Assembly (NCBI GenBank): GCA_032000125.1
Contig: DAMALH010000009.1
Location: 1 to 64,000, forward strand
Source: Dryocola sp032000125
Lineage (GTDB): Bacteria; Pseudomonadota; Gammaproteobacteria; Enterobacterales; Enterobacteriaceae
DNA length: 64,000 nt
Direction: 5' to 3'
Every line of letters starts with the position of its first letter. Position 1 is the stretch's first letter. The position numbers were made by a program, and so were the translations under genes. The notes beneath the pieces are model-generated. The model ran no database searches. It worked only from the letters and a program-made list of their open reading frames with translations, and was not told where the DNA came from. Below are positions 61,022-64,000 of the stretch, piece after piece.

Positions 61022-61537
61022 TCAGAGTCCGAGGGCGTTACGGTGCGCTTCCATCAGGTCCACGCCGTCCACGATTTCAATCATGTTGACCAGATCGACT
61101 TCATAGAGCATGTCGCCGTTAATGGTCAGCTTCGCGTAGCTGTTGGTGCTGGTCACTTTGGTGGTGCTGCTCTCACCGGTTTTCCACTCGCCGGAATCCA
61201 GCTCTTTGTGACGCCCGCGCACAACCAGCTCGACGGCCTGCACTTCGCCGGTGTCGTCACGCTGGATAGAGCCGGTAAAGCGCAGCTGGATGGCGTCCAC
61301 CGTCGCTTTGCCCATCTGCTTGAACAGCAGCAGCTCGGTGCCGCCAATGGAAAACTCCGTATCAATAGCGCCGTCGTCCAGCCCCATATCCACGTCCACC
61401 GCGCCTAGCATCCCGCCGCCGCGATACTTTTCAAACTTGCGGGTGAATTTCGGCAGGGTCAGCGACTCAACGATCCCCTGCCAGTTGTTCCCGTCGTTGA
61501 ACAGGTTCAGGTGTTTTAGCTTGCGTGGTAAAGCCAT
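61022..61537 (-). CDS. FII: P2-like major tail tube protein gpFII
   Basis: Tail tube subunit, 171 aa (172 in P2). Landmarks are ALPRKLKHLNLFNDGNNWQG, FEKYRGGGMLGAVDVDMGLDDG and the C-terminal RNALGL. It lies 9 nt after the FI stop. Confidence 0.95.
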   Translation of the reverse strand: MALPRKLKHLNLFNDGNNWQGIVESLTLPKFTRKFEKYRGGGMLGAVDVDMGLDDGAIDTEFSIGGTELLLFKQMGKATVDAIQLRFTGSIQRDDTGEVQAVELVVRGRHKELDSGEWKTGESSTTKVTSTNSYAKLTINGDMLYEVDLVNMIEIVDGVDLMEAHRNALGL

Positions 61538-61546
61538 GGTGTCCCC

Positions 61547-62719
61547 TTACGCGCTGACCTGGCTGGAGAAATCCAGCAGGTACTGATCGGTGATGCGCTG
61601 GCGCAGCATCAGGTTTTCCAGCGGTGGCACTGGCGTGTAGTCGTAGTCGATGGTGAGCTTCCCGGCTTTCAGGGAGTCCTTATCGTTCACGGCCTCATCC
61701 AGCCAGCAGTCTGCGCCGATGATGTAGCCCTGCGTTTTCAGGCTGCGCAGTTTGGCGCGGATGCCTTCGATGATGTCGCGGGCCAGCGACGGGTTCAGCA
61801 CACCATCCACCGCCCACATGTGCGCCTCGGCAATGGTGTCCGCCAGCACCTGCGCGGTGCGGGTGTAGTTCTCAAAGGCAAACAGCGGATCGTCGCTCAG
61901 ACAGCGGGAACCCCAAAAGCGGAAGCCGTCCTTGCGGATCAGAGTGGTAACGTCGTTCTGGTTGAGCAGTCCCGCATCGGTTGCCGGGTCCTGCAAATCC
62001 CAGAACACATCAGCGGACAACCCGGTGACACCGTTCACGCCGACGTTGGAAAGTGCTTTATGCCAGCCGGTCTGCTCGTCGATTTTGGCACGCAGACCAA
62101 GCGCACGGGCGGAGGCGTACGCCGTCGCATCGGCATTCAGCACGGTGTCAAAGTTAACAAAGTCAGGCCAGATCAGCATCCCCTCGCGCTGGCTGAAATT
62201 GGCGCGGTAATCAATCGCCTCTTCCACAGTTTTGCAGCCGTAGGCTGAGAGGTAGGCAAACCCGCGCAGGCTCTGCGCCACGCTCATCAGTTCCGTCGCC
62301 ACCGCCTGCGTGTCATGCCCCGGCACGCCGAGAATGCGCGGTTTCACACCGAGCTGTGACTGCGCCGACAGCAGCGCTTTCATGCCCGTTTTTTTGCCGT
62401 CAGCGGTGACGCCGCCGATGATGTTAGAGGTGGTTTCCGCTTCGGTTTCACCCTGGGCCACGCGTACTACGACAGTGACGGGTTTGGCCTGGTCGGCAAT
62501 CGCATCGAGTGAACGAGCCAACGTGCCGGACTCACCCGCTTTGCCGCTGGCGGTCAGCACGTCGGTTAGCAGAACCGGTTTGTTGAGAGGGAACTTTGCC
62601 GCATCGGCATCATCGCCGGTGCAGACCATGCCCACGATGGCGGTGCTCACCGTGGTAATCGGTCGGGTGCCTTCGTTGATTTCGACAACGCGCACGCCAT
62701 GGTGGTAATCCTGAGCCAT
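61547..62719 (-). CDS. FI: P2-like tail sheath protein gpFI
   Basis: Contractile sheath subunit, 390 aa (396 in P2). Conserved ends are AQDYHHGVRVVEINEGTRPI at the N-terminus and LENLMLRQRITDQYLLDFS at the C-terminus. I chose the ATG at 62719, preceded by GGAG 10 nt upstream; an in-frame GTG at 62782 lies within the promoter region. It is the first gene of the FI-FII-E-T-U-D operon. Confidence 0.95.
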   Translation of the reverse strand: MAQDYHHGVRVVEINEGTRPITTVSTAIVGMVCTGDDADAAKFPLNKPVLLTDVLTASGKAGESGTLARSLDAIADQAKPVTVVVRVAQGETEAETTSNIIGGVTADGKKTGMKALLSAQSQLGVKPRILGVPGHDTQAVATELMSVAQSLRGFAYLSAYGCKTVEEAIDYRANFSQREGMLIWPDFVNFDTVLNADATAYASARALGLRAKIDEQTGWHKALSNVGVNGVTGLSADVFWDLQDPATDAGLLNQNDVTTLIRKDGFRFWGSRCLSDDPLFAFENYTRTAQVLADTIAEAHMWAVDGVLNPSLARDIIEGIRAKLRSLKTQGYIIGADCWLDEAVNDKDSLKAGKLTIDYDYTPVPPLENLMLRQRITDQYLLDFSSQVSA

Positions 62720-62752
62720 AAGGCAGTCACTCCGGTGTAGAGGGGGTGTGAC

Positions 62753-62812
62753 TATGTTCTGGCTGTTGGGCGCGCAGCGCACGTACAGAGGTTTGTGCGA
62801 CGATTAGCACAA
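62753..62812 (-). promoter_or_regulatory. Ogr-dependent late promoter PF
   Basis: TTGTGC-N8-GCACAA (62793-62812) contains the Ogr/Delta core TGT-N12-ACA. A -10-like CATAGT at 62753-62758 predicts a start at about 62747, which puts the Ogr site at about -55, the P2 late-promoter position. It sits directly upstream of FI, as PF does in P2. Confidence 0.8.
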
Positions 62813-62894
62813 TGCGTTGAGGATGGAATTTAAGAAGTAGAAAGGCAGGAATGATGTCTACGACCATTACCGTATGGACGTAGACGTTCGATTT

Positions 62895-63980
62895 TTAAGC
62901 AGTAGTTTTTAGACTGCCCTGTGTTTTTCGGGTAGATAACCGCTTGCTGAGCTTAATAATTGGTTTTTCAATAGCCACATGACAAATCCATGATAAAAGC
63001 AGCAATAAACACAATAACCCCAGGCCAGATAAAATCAGTTGTTGAACATTCATTTCAGGCGTAAAAATCAACTTTCTGTAGTAAAGGAATGATACGCCAT
63101 GAAGCAGATACAACGGATAGGAGACATCCCCTAAAAACTTTAACAAAAAATGCAATGGCTTTATATGCTGTAAATCACCAACAAGGAAAAAGGCAGAACA
63201 CAATCCTAATATCAAAATACTAAACACTATTTTCTCATAACCTGTAATGATATTTATCTGGTCACCACTCGCGGGGTAACACACAAATACCATGAACAAA
63301 AATAGCGCAATGAAAAGCATCGTTTTTCGTCTTTCCCCTACAATCGGAAGCAACCACTTCGCAGCAAGCACCCCCAAAGAAAAGTAGTAAACCTGATTCA
63401 CTGGATCTATGTAAAGCGCCCATTGCTTTGATAGTCTGACATCTGGCGTTAGAAAATAAAAAGCGCAATATACAAGTAAAACAGCAGAAGCAGAAAGAAG
63501 CAGCACGGACAAAACTTTATTATTTGCCATCAAAGTAAAAACGGGGAATAACAAATAAAATACCACCTCATTGCCAATAGACCACCCCCCCATAATCATA
63601 TATTCAGTTGGATTCGTAAGACCAAAAATAAGAAATACATTCTGAAAATACTTCCAACCATCTATTGAAAAACCATCGTAATACTGAAAACAAAAAACAG
63701 TATAAACAATCAGAGGAACCCAATAAACAGGTGCGAGCCTTAAAAATCGTCTTAAGATAAATACACCATACTGAGTGACAGTCCATTCATCTTTACGATG
63801 TGCAAGATATAGTGCCATTCCGCTGATAATGTAAAATGCGGTTACAGCATAAATGCCTAAGCGCCCTAAAACAGTGCCGGAGTCCGTCATTCCCCAGGTG
63901 GTGAATGAAGTCGAAAAGTGGTAAATCACAATACTCAGTGACATCAGGCCACGTAAATAGTCAATTGATTGAATGCGCAT
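62895..63980 (-). CDS. Acyltransferase family 3 membrane protein (prophage moron)
   Basis: An OafA/YrhL-type O-acyltransferase of 361 aa with about ten hydrophobic segments. The family catalytic R-X10-H motif is present (RGLMSLSIVIYH), as are RFLRLAPVYW and WSIGNEVVFYLLFP. Such enzymes acetylate O-antigen, peptidoglycan or other surface sugars. It is visibly A/T-rich against all neighbours, a sign of recent transfer. It sits upstream of FI, where P2 carries Z/fun. I chose the ATG at 63980; a TTG two codons earlier is possible. The substrate is unknown. The tail-fibre genes should follow beyond the window. Confidence 0.88.
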   Translation of the reverse strand: MRIQSIDYLRGLMSLSIVIYHFSTSFTTWGMTDSGTVLGRLGIYAVTAFYIISGMALYLAHRKDEWTVTQYGVFILRRFLRLAPVYWVPLIVYTVFCFQYYDGFSIDGWKYFQNVFLIFGLTNPTEYMIMGGWSIGNEVVFYLLFPVFTLMANNKVLSVLLLSASAVLLVYCAFYFLTPDVRLSKQWALYIDPVNQVYYFSLGVLAAKWLLPIVGERRKTMLFIALFLFMVFVCYPASGDQINIITGYEKIVFSILILGLCSAFFLVGDLQHIKPLHFLLKFLGDVSYPLYLLHGVSFLYYRKLIFTPEMNVQQLILSGLGLLCLLLLLSWICHVAIEKPIIKLSKRLSTRKTQGSLKTTA

Positions 63981-64000
63981 AGACAAGTCTCAAGATACTC

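Noticed and set aside
1..64000. CRISPR arrays, rRNA or tRNA genes, complete insertion sequences
   Set aside because: I saw no regularly spaced repeats, no rRNA or foldable tRNA, and no transposase gene in the window.

Overview
The window is a chromosomal segment from a member of the Enterobacteriaceae. Gene content and order follow the Escherichia coli block from ybjL to pflB, read in the opposite direction to the E. coli map. Most proteins look close to their E. coli counterparts; Lrp, IF1 and ClpS appear almost unchanged. I cannot name the genus. Differences from E. coli K-12 as I recall its map: no dmsABC, ycaC or ycaMNK between serS and pflA, no serW tRNA between infA and clpA, an extra DoxX gene between hcr and poxB, and a P2-type prophage next to rybB.

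Layout. 1-2.5 kb: 3' part of pflB and its activase pflA. 2.5-11.8 kb (minus): ycaD, serS, rarA, lolA, ftsK, lrp. 12.3-18.3 kb (plus): trxB, cydDC, aat, infA. 18.4-21 kb (minus): clpA and clpS; then cspD (plus). 21.7-24.7 kb (minus): macAB; then ybjX (plus) converging on ybjD (minus). 27.9-32.4 kb (plus): aqpZ, lysO, hcp-hcr. Then doxX (minus) diverging from poxB, ltaE, ybjT and ybjS. 38.4-39.5 kb (minus): ybjQ-amiD. 39.6-44.1 kb: ybjP, artPIQM and artJ. 44.1-52.9 kb (minus): nfsA with ybjC, rimK, ybjN, potFGHI, ybjO, rlmC. 53-56 kb: grxA, ybjM, ybjL and the sRNA gene rybB.

56-64 kb: right end of a P2-like prophage on the minus strand, in canonical late order FI, FII, E/E', T, U, D, ogr. Upstream of FI, where P2 carries its Z/fun moron, lies an AT-rich acyltransferase gene, probably a surface-modifying lysogenic conversion gene. 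A good Ogr-type late promoter precedes FI, but ogr itself looks destroyed. Ten N's interrupt the tape-measure gene, so this is a scaffolded draft.

Functional threads: anaerobic pyruvate metabolism and its aerobic counterpart (pflBA, poxB); redox and nitrosative or oxidative stress (trxB, cydDC, hcp-hcr, nfsA, grxA); N-end-rule proteolysis (aat, clpA, clpS); uptake of arginine and polyamines (art, pot); and envelope functions (lolA, macAB, amiD, ybjX, rybB).

Most notable unexplained structure: two inverted copies of a roughly 140-bp hairpin-rich repeat, downstream of pflA and of trxB. Each copy sits between two copies of that locus's own terminator hairpin, as though a small non-coding element had entered an intrinsic terminator and duplicated it.
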